Shown here: one piece after another, positions 35,085 to 47,100 of the stretch
Layout: each line of letters opens with the position of its first letter
Numbering within the stretch: the stretch's first letter is position 1
DNA from: Cryptomeria japonica
Lineage: Eukaryota > Streptophyta > Pinopsida > Cupressales > Cupressaceae
Length of the DNA stretch: 64,000 bases
Assembly (NCBI RefSeq): GCF_030272615.1
Contig: NC_081409.1
Location: forward strand, 527,864,291 to 527,928,290
Direction: 5' to 3'
Notes under the pieces: generated by a model
Databases searched by the model: none
What the model saw: only the letters and a program-made list of their open reading frames with translations
Told to the model about the DNA's origin: nothing
Position numbers and translations under genes: made by a program

Positions 35085-35095
35085 CAAAGGGGGAG
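35085..35095 (+). promoter_or_regulatory. Gag-only element polypurine tract
   Basis: CAAAGGGGGAG directly before the proposed 3' LTR start. A second, similar tract AAAAAGGGGGAG lies upstream near 35040-35051, so the true priming site could be either. Confidence 0.6.
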
Positions 35096-36745
35096 TAAAT
35101 CTACACTTGGAGAGTAATACAATTTTGATAACACCTTTGAGACTAAGGAGGAGGTTCCAACATCAAACAAATTCAACAAAATCAATTATGAGATCCTAAA
35201 GCCAATAATGGCATTTGAAACTAAAAAAATAAAAAAAGTTGTCAAATTGTCCTGAAAGTTGTAAAATATTGTCAAATGTTAGATATTGGGTCAAAACACC
35301 CAAAAATGGATTTAGGAGGGTTTAGTTTCATTTGAAATGAAATAAGGGATGAAAATCATTTTGTTTTTAATGTTTTTGTCAAAGTTGTAATGCATTTTCC
35401 AAAGTGCAAATTCAAATTTTCAAATTCCAACGGTTAGGAAGAATTAGGAGGGAAAAGCAAGTTTTAATTGTTTTAGTGTTAAATAAAATTTGTAACCAGC
35501 CATATGGTGGTTGAAAAAACTTGGAGATTCTATGTAAAGCCATAGACATTCTTTGTAAGGCAGATTGAATGTCTGGAGTGTATGGACTGTTTTGGAAAAC
35601 CAATAAAAACTCAGTTTGGAAGCATTTTTTCTGATTTTTATGCTTGAGTGAGGGTTTTATTTGGTATAATTCAAATGATACATTTTTAGTGCATTTATTT
35701 CAACATTGAATACCTCTGTGAATGCTTTGAAGTCACTACTAGATTATAAAATTTGTTTATTGCTGACTGTCCCAGAATTTTGTCACTTTTTCCTTAATAG
35801 TTTGGACAAATTTTAATATTATGGTCATTTCATGAATGATATGACTCTAATTCTCATGGAGTGGCTATAAAATGACATGTATTATATTTCCTAACAACTA
35901 AATGTGCAGATAACAGGGTTTAACGGAGGTGATCACCATTGTTTGCTTGGAAAGCCTAGTGAAGAGGCTAAGCAGGGTGAGGTTTGGAGAGATCTACCCA
36001 TTGGAGGGGTATATTTTATGATTTTTATAGTTGTAGGTTGGCTATATAAAGGTGAAACAACATCCAATCGATTCCATTTGTGTGTGGAAGTGTGAGATTG
36101 GAGAAACCCTTGATTTTAGGGCTTTTTGATGAAAATTTGGGGCTTTTGGGGTTAGAGGCCTCACAAACTGAAATTGATTATGAATTACTTCATAATTTAT
36201 CATTTACTAAGACTTTTTTGAGGTTATAAGTATCCATAAATAATATTTCTTGTAGTTGCTTTGTAAAATCACCATATTTTATGCTAAAAAACAGTGCTCA
36301 GTGGTCGGACAACATATTTTATCCAAAAAAAATTATGTCATTCTTTGAGTATGTTATATAAAACCCAAAAGGGTATCCAAATATCCATTTTATTTGTCTA
36401 GTGTTTTGGAAGTTTTTGGAGTTACCATTAAATTTCTCTCGCTGCTGCACTAGTTGGGATTCTAGGCCTAGAAGGATGAATTTTGGAGTTTGAGCATTTG
36501 GGTATTGAATAGAAGACTAAAAATAGTTGAATCCTTTTATATTAGACCTAAGAAGATGTTCTAAGTCATCATTTTACTTAGGTTAAGTCTTGATCCATAT
36601 TTGGTCCATTTGAGCTATTTAGGGTGTTTGTAGGCTTAAGGGGATCTATCATTTCCTACCTTGTATTTCCCTTATAGCTTACAAAGTAATATATACCTAT
36701 TTGGGCATTTCCTTATACCACCATACCTCTTCCAAGTTTGCATCA
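35096..36745 (+). repeat. Gag-only element 3' LTR
   Basis: Ends TTTGCATCA followed by the TSD CCTAT. It matches 31051-32663 from 35133 on. The start is placed at 35096 by the polypurine tract and by equal LTR length (about 1,650 bp); no TG is present there now. Confidence 0.75.
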
Positions 36746-36750
36746 CCTAT

Positions 36751-36866
36751 CCTCTGCTACTAACAAATGCCCACGAATCTACTCAACCTGTTGCTCCATC
36801 TCTCGAAACATATCTGGTCCTATACGCACCCTGTCCTTTGACCAATCCCAACTCACAGGAGTACGG
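36751..36866 (-). pseudogene. Gypsy-B integrase, short middle fragment
   Basis: Between two inserts, 116 bases read RTPVSWDWSKDRVRIGPDMF then REMEQQVE and LLVAED on the minus strand. This is the gypsy integrase region after GMSPF.ALYG and before DRQKKYV. It joins 44593 on one side and 31005 on the other, proving that both inserts sit in the same gene. Confidence 0.88.
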
Positions 36867-38303
36867 TGTTGGAATTTTGAGTTTGTTGGTATTTTGAATC
36901 AATATTGCATTAATGATATGTTGTCATTTATGTCAATTGAACCAGTAAATTGTATTTGTGTTATTGCTGATATTGTTGTTTTTTATATTGGCTAGTAACC
37001 AGTAAGAAGAGATTTATGGAAGATGTTGTAAACCTGTATGTTAAGTTTGTGAGTTGAACCAGTGTAAAGGGTTAAACCTTTCTATGTAATGTAACCAGTA
37101 AACCCTATCAGTTGTTAAACCCTAACCGACCGAGTTTGATGTTTTATTATCTGATAAGCGGTAATGATGGAGACATGTGTGATCATTTGATTAAGGAGAT
37201 ATTCAAATTATTTTTGCGTGTTTGTTCTTTTCTAGGGAATAAGAAAAGTGGATTGCATCTATTGCATAGAGAGTGATGAGTTACAAAGTCCAATAGAACG
37301 GTGATCATGGAGTGGTTGAAATTGTCTTGAAAATGTGAAGAGATTGTCATGATTTCTAACGTTCAAGATTGTATCGACTTGTTTGTAATCTTGATGATGA
37401 GAATTAGGTTTTTTCTATGTTACCGACCTAATTGATTTCTATTTAAGGTCAATGATGTTGTTTGTTAAGGTTGTTGGCAAGGTTTGTAGAAAACCTATTG
37501 AGTGTATAGTTGCCAAACCGGTGAATGGATCTATACTTTGAGTGAAGGCAGACTAGAGGTTATAGAAGGATCTGATCAAGCAAAAGTAGTGTTATTGAGA
37601 TAGATCAACAAAACTGTTGTTTTCTAACAATTACAGTAGAAGGTAAATCCCTTAACCGAGTAAGCTCTAACAAGCTTGGTTACTCATTAAATCTTCTAAC
37701 AAGGTGGTCCATTAGCTTGGATTCTTAAATCCTCCACTGAGGTTACTCCTATTAGGGTATTGTGCTTCTGACAAGGCATATTTGTAAAATCCCTTAACCA
37801 GGTGATTCATAACTGGAATTAGTTCTTAACAGGACTTATTGTAAAGCTCTAATAGGCTTTGGCTCCTAACAGGGCAAACTTCAAAAGAGTTCAGATAGCT
37901 ATCCTTGTGAGTCTCATCTCACCGTAGTTTTTACCTATTTGGGTTTTCCACGTATAAACATTTGTGTCAAGTGGTGAATGATTTTGTGGTTGTGATCATA
38001 TTTGTTGATTTGGTTAAATCTCTGACAAGGCATGTTAAGTAGAAGCATTAAGAGATGAATATGTTGAGTTATAATTAAGCATTTGATATTTACAAGACTG
38101 AAGTTGTTTACTATTAAAGTTGTCATAACAGTTAAACCTGTTGATGTCAAGTATTCTTATGAATATCGATCTTGACTGAGATATGTTTACTTTGGTTGAC
38201 TGAGTTTGAGTTTGGGAACTTTGTATCAGTTTCTCAGTATACTGATTCAGCCCCCCCCCCTCTCAGTATTCTATCGGATACTTATTCTTTCATCATACCA
38301 TTA
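36867..38303 (+). repeat. Copia-2 5' LTR
   Basis: 1,437 bp, from TGTTGGAATT after the TSD to ACCATTA before the primer site; the final CA has become TA. A possible TATA-like TCTATTTAAGG lies near 37438. A C-run near 38250 precedes TCTCAGTATTC. Confidence 0.92.
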
Positions 38304-38305
38304 AT

Positions 38306-38317
38306 TGGTATCAAAGC
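38306..38317 (+). promoter_or_regulatory. Copia-2 primer binding site
   Basis: TGGTATCAAAGC differs by one base (G to A) from the initiator-tRNA-Met site TGGTATCAGAGC seen in Copia-1. Confidence 0.88.
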
Positions 38318-38376
38318 ATCCCAAGTCCTCTTATTCTAAAAGCCTAATAGCTTGAGGAAAAGATAGATTGTAGATC

Positions 38377-39730
38377 ATGATGAAGAAAGAACGCCCGAAG
38401 TTCAACAAATATAACTATAGAATATGGAGTGATAGAATGAAGATTTAAATTCAGAGTCTTGGTGTTCAGTATTGGGAGCATATAGAAAATAAGTATACTA
38501 CACCTACTAGACCTCTGACTGATGATCAGAAGAAAGAACAACAAGAAAATCACCAGGCACTAGAAGCTATAATTAGTTCCCTGTCCGATGCTTAATATGT
38601 AGATATTCATGGTGTTGAAACTGCATATGAAGTATGGAAGAAACTAGAAGAGATTTATAGAGATGATGAACATGTTAAGATTGCCAAAGAGGAGAGTTTA
38701 AGAGGCAAGTTTGACAACATGAGAATGTTTGAAGGTGAGAATATCTAGCAGTATGCTCAAAGGATTAAAGAGATAGTTGGTGAGATAAAGAGTGCAGGAG
38801 GGAAAGTGGAAGATGCCATAGTAATTAGTAAGGTACTGAGAACCCTGCTACTGGTCTATGCTATCTGAGTTGCAGCTATTCAAGAGCTGAAATCCATTGA
38901 TAAGACAAAGGTAAATCTTGACTCTATTATAGGAAAACTTACTGCTTTTGAACTAAATGGCTATGATGGTAGTGTATAGAAATTAGAATTTGCATTTAGA
39001 GCTTCTATCTCTAACCCATCTATTAGAAGAAGCAGAGATACCAGCCATAACTATGAATCTAGACCCAACAGAGATGTTGAAGATGATGAAAACTTAGTAG
39101 AACTTAAAGCATTGTTGGCAAAATGACTTGCTAGAGGCACTGGTAAATATAGAGGTAAGCTATGTTTAAAATGTTTTGCATACAACAAGATTGGTCATAT
39201 AGTAGCAAATTGCCCTAATGGTGAAAATGACTACAAGAGAGACAAATTTAAGAAATACAAGGGTAAAGGCAAGAGAGATTGTCTTGTAGCATTTGATAGT
39301 GGTGTTACTGATGAAGAATTTGATGATGATTCTAGTGAAGGTACTGTGTTTGTAGCAATTAACAAAGAAATGTCATATCAGAAGGCACTAGTATCCAGAA
39401 TGGATAACTTTGATGATTGGATCATTGATAGTGGTTGTTCACATCACATGACTGGTGATCAGAGAAAATTTCTTTCCCTAAAGGAATTTGATGGCGGTGT
39501 TGTCAGATTTGGCAATGACTCATCCTGTATGGTTAAAGGTAAGGGAGTTATCTCTCTTAATGGGAAAAGCAGTGTTAATGATGTCTATTGGGTTGAAGGC
39601 CTAAAGCACAATCTTCTTAGTGTGGCACAACTTAATGACAGAGGATACCCAATTGAATTCAGAAATGGTATATGCAAAATATTTGACAACAAAGGAGAAT
39701 TGATTACAACCGGTAAACAAACCAAAGGTA
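38377..39730 (+). pseudogene. Copia-2 gag and protease
   Basis: The frame starts at ATG 38377 (MMKKERPKFNKYNYRIWSDR). The gag core has AYEVWKKLEEIYRDDEHVKI and LRGKFDNMRMFEGENI. The zinc knuckle CLKCFAYNKIGHIVANC carries two extra residues between the cysteine pair and the histidine. The protease has WIIDSGCSHHMTGDQRKF and ends near ITTGKQTKG. In-frame stops upstream of 39346 (for example MKI-stop-IQ, ENI-stop-QY, LAK-stop-LARG) interrupt gag. The protease frame itself is open from 39346. Confidence 0.9.
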
Positions 39731-40104
39731 AGGACGACAAAATGAAAATGTTGGCTTTAGTTGAGGATGTGGCTAGTGATGTCAAGACCATAAAAATGGA
39801 CCATGAGAAGACAATCATAATGTTGGAAGACATTGTTAATAAGGTTCACAATAATCTTAACATTGTGGTGAGCGTTAGCCAAACTTCTTCCTAGAACAAC
39901 GCTTTAGGTCTTCGCATTATTGATGAGAGATCCCAATCCGGGAGGGTTATTATAGAAGTCGGTGCATGCAGAGGGAGGGATCTCCTACTATTTTAAGGGT
40001 CGGTGCATGCAGAGGGATTTTTAGCATGAGGGTATTATATATCTGCGAAGGGGTTTCTCCCCCTACTATTTTAAGGGGCTCTACTATTCTAAAGGCCCAC
40101 CCAG
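39731..40104 (+). other. Foreign-looking insert between protease and integrase of Copia-2
   Basis: Copia-1 goes straight from GTQTKG to the integrase zinc region. Here about 370 bases intervene. The open frame continues 54 codons into it (KMLALVEDVASDVKTIKMDH) and stops at 39892. The remainder is non-coding, with a 19-base direct repeat GTCGGTGCATGCAGAGGGA at 39958 and 39999 and three CTACTATTTTAAGG-like copies. I see no transposon ends. Origin unknown. Confidence 0.6.
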
Positions 40105-41340
40105 AGGAAAAGATATTAGAAACTGTTTGATTGTGAAAGTGGATGATAGTTGGCTCTGGCATAAGATATTTTATCACATTAATTTTGACAATATTATTAA
40201 AGTAAGAAATTCTAAGACAGTAAGAGGTCTACCTCAGCTAGACAAACCAGTTAATGTTCTTTGTAAAGAATGTCAACTAGGAAAGATGACTTCTTCAACT
40301 TTTAAGAGCAAGTCCTTGTCAGCAGAGCACTTGTTAGATTTGGTTCATACAAATCTATGTGGACTAATAAGAACAAGAAGTATTCAAGGTGACAAATACT
40401 TCATGATCTTCACTGATGATTGTTCAAGGATGATGTGGGTGACATTCTTGAAGGATAAAAAATGAAGCTTTTGGTAAATTCAAGGAATTCAGAGCCTTAG
40501 CTTAGAAAGAGAGTGGCAAAAAGATAAAATGTCTAAGAACAGATCAAGGCGGTGAATTCACTTCTGTAGACTTCACTAAATATTGTGATGATAATGGTAT
40601 CAAGCGATAAATTTATGCACCAAGGACACCACAACATAATGGTATAGCAGAAAGAAACAATCAGTCAGTGGTTGAAGCTGCTAGGACTATGTTGATACAA
40701 GGAGGTGTATCAAACACATTTTGGAAAGAAGCTGTAAGTACAACTGTGTATACAATGAACCGAGTTTTGGTGAAAAGAGGTAAGGACAAGACCCCATATG
40801 AGTACTGGTATGGGAGATCACCTGATGTTATCTATTTTAAAATATTTGGTAGCACATGTTTTATTAAAAGAGGTGATTACATAAGAAAATTTGAAGCTAA
40901 GAGTGATGAAGGCATATTTCTTGGCTATTTTACCAAGAGTAAGGCCTATAAATACTTCAACAACCAGACACAAAAAATTGTTGAAAGTGTTGATGTTTGT
41001 GTAGATGAATGTCCTGAAATTGCAGAAGGAACCAATTCTGAGAAGAAGGATGAAGATCCTTGCATTTTGCTTTTGGAACCTGAAACTATTAAAACAGAAA
41101 CCGACAAAGCAAATCCTGATGAACTTGCTCAACCAGAACAAATAAATTCAGAGGAAGATGACAATGATGAAGCTGAACCTGAAGATAATGATCATGTTAT
41201 TCCTAGGTATGTGAGACTAAATCACAATCTTGAACAGATAATTGGGGATAAGGATGTTGGAGTACTAACTAGAAGGAAAATAAGAGAGAACTCTTGCATG
41301 ATCTCCACCTTTGAACCTAGAAGTGCTAAAGAGGCATTTG
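40105..41340 (+). pseudogene. Copia-2 integrase
   Basis: The zinc region (SWLWHKIFYHINFDNIIKV, CKECQLGKM) and integrase core (LDLVHTNLCGL, FTDDCSRMMWVTFLKD, RTDQGGEFTSVDF, NGIAERNNQSVVEAA) are present, then TPYEYWYGRSPDVIYFKIFG and an acidic linker. A frame change lies in the A-run near 40462, with stops near 40502 and 40606. Confidence 0.9.
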
Positions 41341-42848
41341 GTGATGATCATTGGGTGAAAGCTATGGAGGAGTAGTTGGATCAATTTGAGAAGAACAACA
41401 CTTGGACCCTAGTACCTCGACTGGTAAACAATAATGTTATAGGTACCAAATGGGTGTTTGAAAACAAGTTAAATGAAGACGGTGTTGTAGTTCAGAATAA
41501 GGCAAGATTAGTATGCAAAAGTTATTCACAAGAAGAAGGAGAAGACTATGGAGAAACTTTTGCACCAGTAGCAAGATTGGAAGGTGTTAGAACATTGCTT
41601 GCATTTGTAGCTCATTAAAAGTTCAAGGTATACCAGATGGATGTTAAGTCTGTATTCTTGAATGGGATACTGGATGAAGAGGTTTATATAGAGCAGCTTG
41701 ATGGCTATGCACTGACGGATGAGGAAGACATGGTATGAAAATTTCATAAAGCCTTGTATGGATTAAAGAAGGCACCAAGAGTATGGTATGAATGGCTTCA
41801 TACTCATTTGATGAAGATAGGCTTTACTAGAACTAGTGATGACAACAACATTTATCTCAAGTCTAAAGGAGATGAAATACTGGTCAGTAAAATATTTGTA
41901 GATGACATTATATTTGGAGGTAATCATGACATGAGTAATTGTTTTGCAGATGTAATGAAAAATGAATTTGAGATGTCATTAGTAGGGGAAATTAAAAAAT
42001 CCATAGGCTTACAGATACATCAGATGAAGAATGGTATTTTCATTACTCAATCCAAGTATGTGAAAGAGGTTTTGAAGACTTTTAGTATGAGTGACTATAA
42101 ACCAGTTGGAACCCTAATGGTTACAGATTGTAAATTATCCAAGGAAGATGGAGCTAAGTATGTAGATGAAAAGGAATATAGGTCAATGATTGGCAAACTA
42201 CACTATGTTGTTCATAGCCAACCGAATATTTCCCATGCAATTGGTACTGTTTCTAGATTTCAGAAGAATCCAAAGGAGGCACATCTGATGGAAACCAAGA
42301 GAATTTTTAGATATCTAAAAGGTACTATTGACTATGGGTTATGGTATCCATATGGTGGAAATTTTGATCTAAAAGCATACACAGATGCTGATTGGGCAGG
42401 AAAAATTGATGACCGGAAGAGTACTACCGATGGAGCATTCTTTTTAGGAGGAAGGCTAGTCTCTTGGAGTAGTAAAAAGAAGAGTTGCACTTCACAATCT
42501 ATTATTGAAGCTGAGTATGTAGCAGCTTATATGAATTTCACACAAGCTATGTGGATGAGGCACATTTTGGAAGGTTTGAAGATAGAAATCTTAGAACCTA
42601 TAAAGATTTTGTGTGATAATACAAGTACAATAAACATTTCAAAAAATCTTGTTTTGCACGCAAGGACTAAGCACATTGAATTGAAATATCATTTCTTGAG
42701 GGAAAATTTTCAAAGTAAAGATGTTATCTTAGAGCATATTTCTACCAAGGAGTAGCTTGCAAAAATATTTACCAAACCTCTGCCTAAGACCACTTTCGAG
42801 TATCTTAGAAGTCAATTGGAGATTGTCCCTCTTCATGAAGTTAATTAA
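41341..42848 (+). pseudogene. Copia-2 reverse transcriptase and RNase H
   Basis: The motifs [53 protein letters not shown] and the active site FVDD (IFVDDIIFGG, about 41896) are followed by RNase H AYTDADWAGKIDDRKSTTDG, IIEAEYVAA and the end FTKPLPKTTFEYLRSQLE. The terminator is TAA at 42846-42848. Stops fall at 41373, 41616, about 41736 and 42753. Confidence 0.92.
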
Positions 42849-43169
42849 TCATGATGCTGATTCATCAATCCTTGAACCACTTGTAGAATCTTATATGGAT
42901 TGATGAAGGAGTGGATGTATTCCACAAGGGGGGGCATCAACATCATAGTGAGAGCAGAATTACATGTTTTACTTTCACTTTGGCATTGTTGTCAAAGGGG
43001 GAGAAGATTTATGTGATTGGGGAGAAGAATTATGTGTCTGATTAAGTGAACTAGCAGCAGGCTAAAGATAGACAGAGCAAGGTGAATACTTGGTAATGTA
43101 AAACAAGATTCCTATTCACTAATCTTAGTAGTAATTAGAGGCATTGATGTTTGTATTGCCATCAATGCC
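42849..43169 (+). other. Copia-2 3' untranslated region
   Basis: Non-coding, between the pol stop and the polypurine tract. Internal purine tracts (CACAAGGGGGGGC near 42924, CAAAGGGGGAGAAG near 42996) resemble the true tract. Confidence 0.6.
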
Positions 43170-43180
43170 AAAGGGGGAGA
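43170..43180 (+). promoter_or_regulatory. Copia-2 polypurine tract
   Basis: AAAGGGGGAGA directly before the 3' LTR start TGTTAGCATTTT. Nearly identical to that of Copia-1. Confidence 0.88.
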
Positions 43181-44587
43181 TGTTAGCATTTTGAGTTTGT
43201 TGTTATTTTGCATCAAGATTGCATTAATGATATGTTGTCATTGATGTCAATTGAACTGATAAATGGTATTCATGTTATTGTTGATATTGTTGTTTTTGAT
43301 ATTGGCTAGTAACCAGTAAGAAGAGATTTGTGCAAGATGTTGTAAACCTATATGTTAAGTTTGTCACTTGAACCGGTGTAAAGGGTTAAACCTTTCTATG
43401 TAATGTAACTGGTAAACCCTATCAGTTGTTAAACCCTAACCAACCAAGTTTGATGGTTTATTATCTGATAAGTGGTAATGATGGAGACATGTGTGATCAT
43501 TTGATTAAGGATATATTCAAATCATTTTGGTGCATTTGTTCTTGTCTAGGGAAGGAGCAAAGTGGATTGCATCTAATGCACAATGCGTGATGAGTTACAA
43601 ATTCCAATAGAGCAGTGGTCATGGAGCGATTGAAATTGTCTTGAAAATGGTGAAGAGATTGTCATGATTTCTAACGGTCAAGATTGTACCAACTTGTTTG
43701 TTATCTCAATGATGAAAATTAGGTTTTTTCTATGTTACTAACCTAATTGATTTCTATTTAAGGTCGATGAAGTTGTTTGTTAAGGTTGTTAGAAAAGTTG
43801 GTAGAAAACTTGTTGAGTGTATAGTGGCCAAACCGGTGAATGGATCTGTACTTTGAGTGAAGGCAGACTGAAGGTTATAGAAGGATCTAATCAAGAAAAA
43901 GTAGTGCTATTCAGATAGATCAATAGAACTGTTGTTTTCTAGCAATTACAGCAAAAGTTAAATCCCTTAACCAGGTAAGCTCTAACAAGGTGGTCCATTA
44001 GCTTGGATTCTTAAATCCTCCAACGAGGTTACTCCTAACAGGGTATTGTGCTTCTGACAAGGCATATTTGTAAAATCCCTTAACTGGGTGATTCCTAACA
44101 TGAATTTGTTCTTAACAGGACTTATTGTAAAGCTCTAACAGGCTTTGGCTCCTAACAGGGCAAATTTCGAAAGAGTTCAGATAGCTATCCTTGTGAGTCT
44201 CATCTCACCATGGTTTTTACCTATTTGGGTTTTCCACATATAAACATTTGTGTCAAGTGGTGAATGCTTTTGTGGTTGTGATCTTATTTGTTGATTTGGT
44301 TAAATATCTGACAAGGCATGTTAAGTAGAAGCATTAAGAGATGAATATGTTGAGTTATGATTAAGCATTGTTGATATTCACAAGATTGAAGTTGTTTACT
44401 GTTAAAGTTGTCATAATAGTTAAACCTGTTGATGTCAAGTATTCTTATGAATATGGATCTTGACTGAGATATGTTTACTTTGTTTGACTGAGTTTGAGTT
44501 TGGGAACTTTGTATCAGTTTCTCAGTATATTTATTGACCCCCCCTCCCAGTATTCTACTGGATACTTATTCTTTCATCATACCATCA
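43181..44587 (+). repeat. Copia-2 3' LTR
   Basis: 1,407 bp ending ACCATCA, followed by TSD TACGG. It aligns with 36867-38303 with scattered substitutions and small indels. Confidence 0.92.
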
Positions 44588-44592
44588 TACGG

Positions 44593-45419
44593 CAAGGACA
44601 ACCATACAATGCCTAGAAGGGAGACATACCTATGGAACAAAGATATCCATTGTTATAAGAAAACTCCATAAGATAAAGATATTCCTCCCAGCACGACCGC
44701 TGGTACATAACATACATGTGAAGCATGTCCTCCAAAACCTAATTCACACGCTTGATCTGACTATTAGTCTCTGAATGATAAACCAAACTAAAGTTTAATT
44801 GGTCCCTAAAGTATGTTGAAGTGAGGTCCCCAATGATAAAGTAAAGACATGATCTCTATCTGAAATGATCTACCTAGGAATCCCATGAAAACTCGTACCA
44901 CCACTACTGTTGTATAAGAAGATCAAATAGGAACAAAATGAGCAAATTTAGCCAATCTGTCTATAATGACCATGGTTGCATCATGACGATGTGAAGAAAC
45001 ATGCAACCCAACTATGAAATCCATGGAAATGATGTCCCATTTCCAATTTGGTACCAAATTAGGTTGTAAAAGCCCTACAAGGTGTTGATTCTTGCCTTTA
45101 CCCACTGAAATTATAAACACTTTGAGACAAAATCAGCAATGTCACGTTTCATGCTAGCCCAAAGATATATTTTTCTAAGATATACGTGTATCTTCTTAAC
45201 ACCCGAATGTGCCAAATAAGGTGCATGATGGGCCTTAGTCATGATCAAACTATGAAGTCCATCCAATAGAGGTACATAGATCCGCCCAAGATGTCAAAGA
45301 AGACCATCTGTCTCAACATTATATTGAGAATATATTCCCTCTAATGGCCTTCCAATCTCAGTCGTGGCTCTAACCTCTTGATACCAAGTGTCCTGAGGAA
45401 GGATCCCAAGGATTCTCTC
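44593..45419 (-). pseudogene. Gypsy-B integrase core
   Basis: The minus strand reads AHHAPYLAHSGVKKIHVYLR (zinc region), DIISMDFIVGLHVSSHRHDA (first catalytic Asp), IDRLAKFAHFVPI, and near the end MEFSYNNGYLCSIGMSPF then ALYGCPCRTP. Many stops and frame changes occur between. The gene continues at 36861 on the other side of Copia-2. Confidence 0.85.
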
Positions 45420-46640
45420 TCTCAAATCCACCCCAAGGGACAATGCTACAACCTCATGTCATTTATGATTAAAAGCATCTGCCACTACATTCACTTTCCC
45501 TTGAATATATTGAACCTCAAAATCATACTCGCAAAGGAATTCCATCCATCTTCACTGTCGAGCATTCAAGTTCGGCTGTGTGAAAATGTACTGCAAGCTA
45601 AGGTGATCATTGTGTAGCTCAAATTGATGCCCTAACAGAAAATGTCACCACCTGACTAAAGCATGAACTACAGCTGCCAACTCTAAATCATGAACTAGAT
45701 AGTTCAGCTCATGGTCCTTGAGTTTGCAAGACTCATAGGCTACCACTTAACCATCCTGCATAAGAACTTCTCCTATGCCTTCTAAAGAGGCATATGTATA
45801 AACCATAAAATCTTTGGATGGATCAGGAACTACCAAAATTGGAGCACTAACAAGGAGTTCCTTCAAAGTATGAAAAGCTACCTCACATTGTTTAGATCGA
45901 ACAAACTTATTCCCTTTCTTATGAAGAGAAGTGATCGGGTTCCTATCTAGGAAAAACTCTGAACAAAGCAACGGTAATATCTGACCAAACCCATAAAACT
46001 TTGAACCTCAGAAACATTAGTCGGCATTGGCCAATCTACAATGGCTTGGATCTTAGAAGGATCCATAGATACACCTTCTCCTGAAACCATATGGCCAAGA
46101 TAGTTCACCTCAGATTGGAAGAAATCACACTTCTCCAAGTTGGCATAAAGTTGACTCTCCCTCAAGCACTGCAATACCTATCGCAAGTGGCCCTCATGCT
46201 TTTCCATAGTTTTGGAATAGATCAAAATATCAGCCAAGAACATAAGGATGAAATGATCAATGTAGGTGCACAAAACCCCATTCATGAGGCTCATAAAAAA
46301 CTAAAGGTGTGTTTGACAACCCAAATGGCACCACTGTGAACTCATAGTGACCATAACGGCTATGAAAACCCATCCTATGAATGTTTTCATCATGAATATG
46401 TAACTGATGATACCTAGATTTTAGATCAATTTTAGAGAACACCTTGGCTCCCTTTACCTAATCAAAAAGATCATCAATATGATGTAATAGATATCGGTTC
46501 TTGATGGTTACCTTATTCAGCTATCACTGATTAGTGCATAATCGAAGAGAACCATCCTTCTTCTTCATAAAGATAATAGGTGCACCCTAAGGAGAAACAC
46601 TAGGATGAATGAACCCCTTGGCCAACAATTCCTTAATCTG
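45420..46640 (-). pseudogene. Gypsy-B reverse transcriptase and RNase H
   Basis: The RT has [20 protein letters not shown] and [18 protein letters not shown], then LADILIYSK where gypsy elements normally have DDILIYSK; the first aspartate of the active pair is replaced by alanine. The connection and RNase H follow: ANLEKCDFFQSEVNYLGHMV, SFMGLVRYYRCFVQSFS, VSAPILVVPDPSKDF, HELNYLVHDLELAAVVHAL and CEYDFEVQYIQGKVNVVADA. Stops and frameshifts are common. Confidence 0.88.
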
Positions 46641-47100
46641 CAAAAAGTTGGCACCCCTAACACATACACTGCTTAAGTTGTATAGCCAAGATCATACGAA
46701 GTGATATAGGTCTATGAATACCAACTATCTCAACTCTCCTGCCATGATCATCTAAACACTCCACTGTCTTCTGACAATAGTCTACACTAGCACTGTGTGT
46801 TGCTAACCAATCCATCCCCAACACAACTCCATAAGACCCCAAAGGAATGACTCAAAGATCAACTATGGTAGCAAAGGGTCCTAGGTCCAACTCATATCTC
46901 AGAATGAAGGAATCTATGGCCACACAAAAACTAGTAGCCAACTCTACTTGCCACCTATCTGCATGTCTAGCAAATGCAAGCCCACAGCTCTCCATAATGG
47001 AGGAAGATATAAAGGGATCACAAGCACCCGAATCAAATAATACTAAGATAGATATACCACCCAACACACCTATAGTCTCAATCACAGTGGTCTAGGCTCT
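46641..47100 (-). pseudogene. Gypsy-B aspartic protease
   Basis: ISILVLFDSGACDPFISSSI is the active-site region. Further on, GSYGVVLGMDWLATHSASVD and DYCQKTVECLD are the usual C-terminal gypsy protease motifs. The frame breaks once, between 46852 and 46842. Confidence 0.85.

Larger units (their letters stand above)
31011..36745 (+). mobile_element. Non-autonomous gag-only LTR retrotransposon (TR-GAG-like)
   Basis: Two LTRs of about 1.65 kb flank a 2.4-kb interior with a primer site, gag, the start of a protease and a coiled-coil ORF, but no RT, RNase H or integrase. A perfect 5-bp TSD, CCTAT (31006-31010 and 36746-36750), flanks it. Removing it restores Gypsy-B coding (VAEDRQKKYV). The structure matches terminal-repeat retrotransposons with a GAG domain described in plants. 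It must have used enzymes from another element. The LTRs differ by several percent by eye. Confidence 0.88.
36867..44587 (+). mobile_element. Copia-2: Ty1-copia LTR retrotransposon in Gypsy-B
   Basis: LTRs start TGTTGGAATTTTGAG / TGTTAGCATTTTGAG and end ACCATTA / ACCATCA. A perfect TSD TACGG lies at 36862-36866 and 44588-44592. A primer site, gag-pol in copia order and a polypurine tract are present. Gag-protease is related to Copia-1 (both have WIIDSGCSHHMTGD), and the LTRs share the TGTTRGCATTT start, so the two are cousins. Stops, frame changes and a foreign-looking insert make it inactive. The LTRs are diverged by several percent by eye. Confidence 0.94.
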
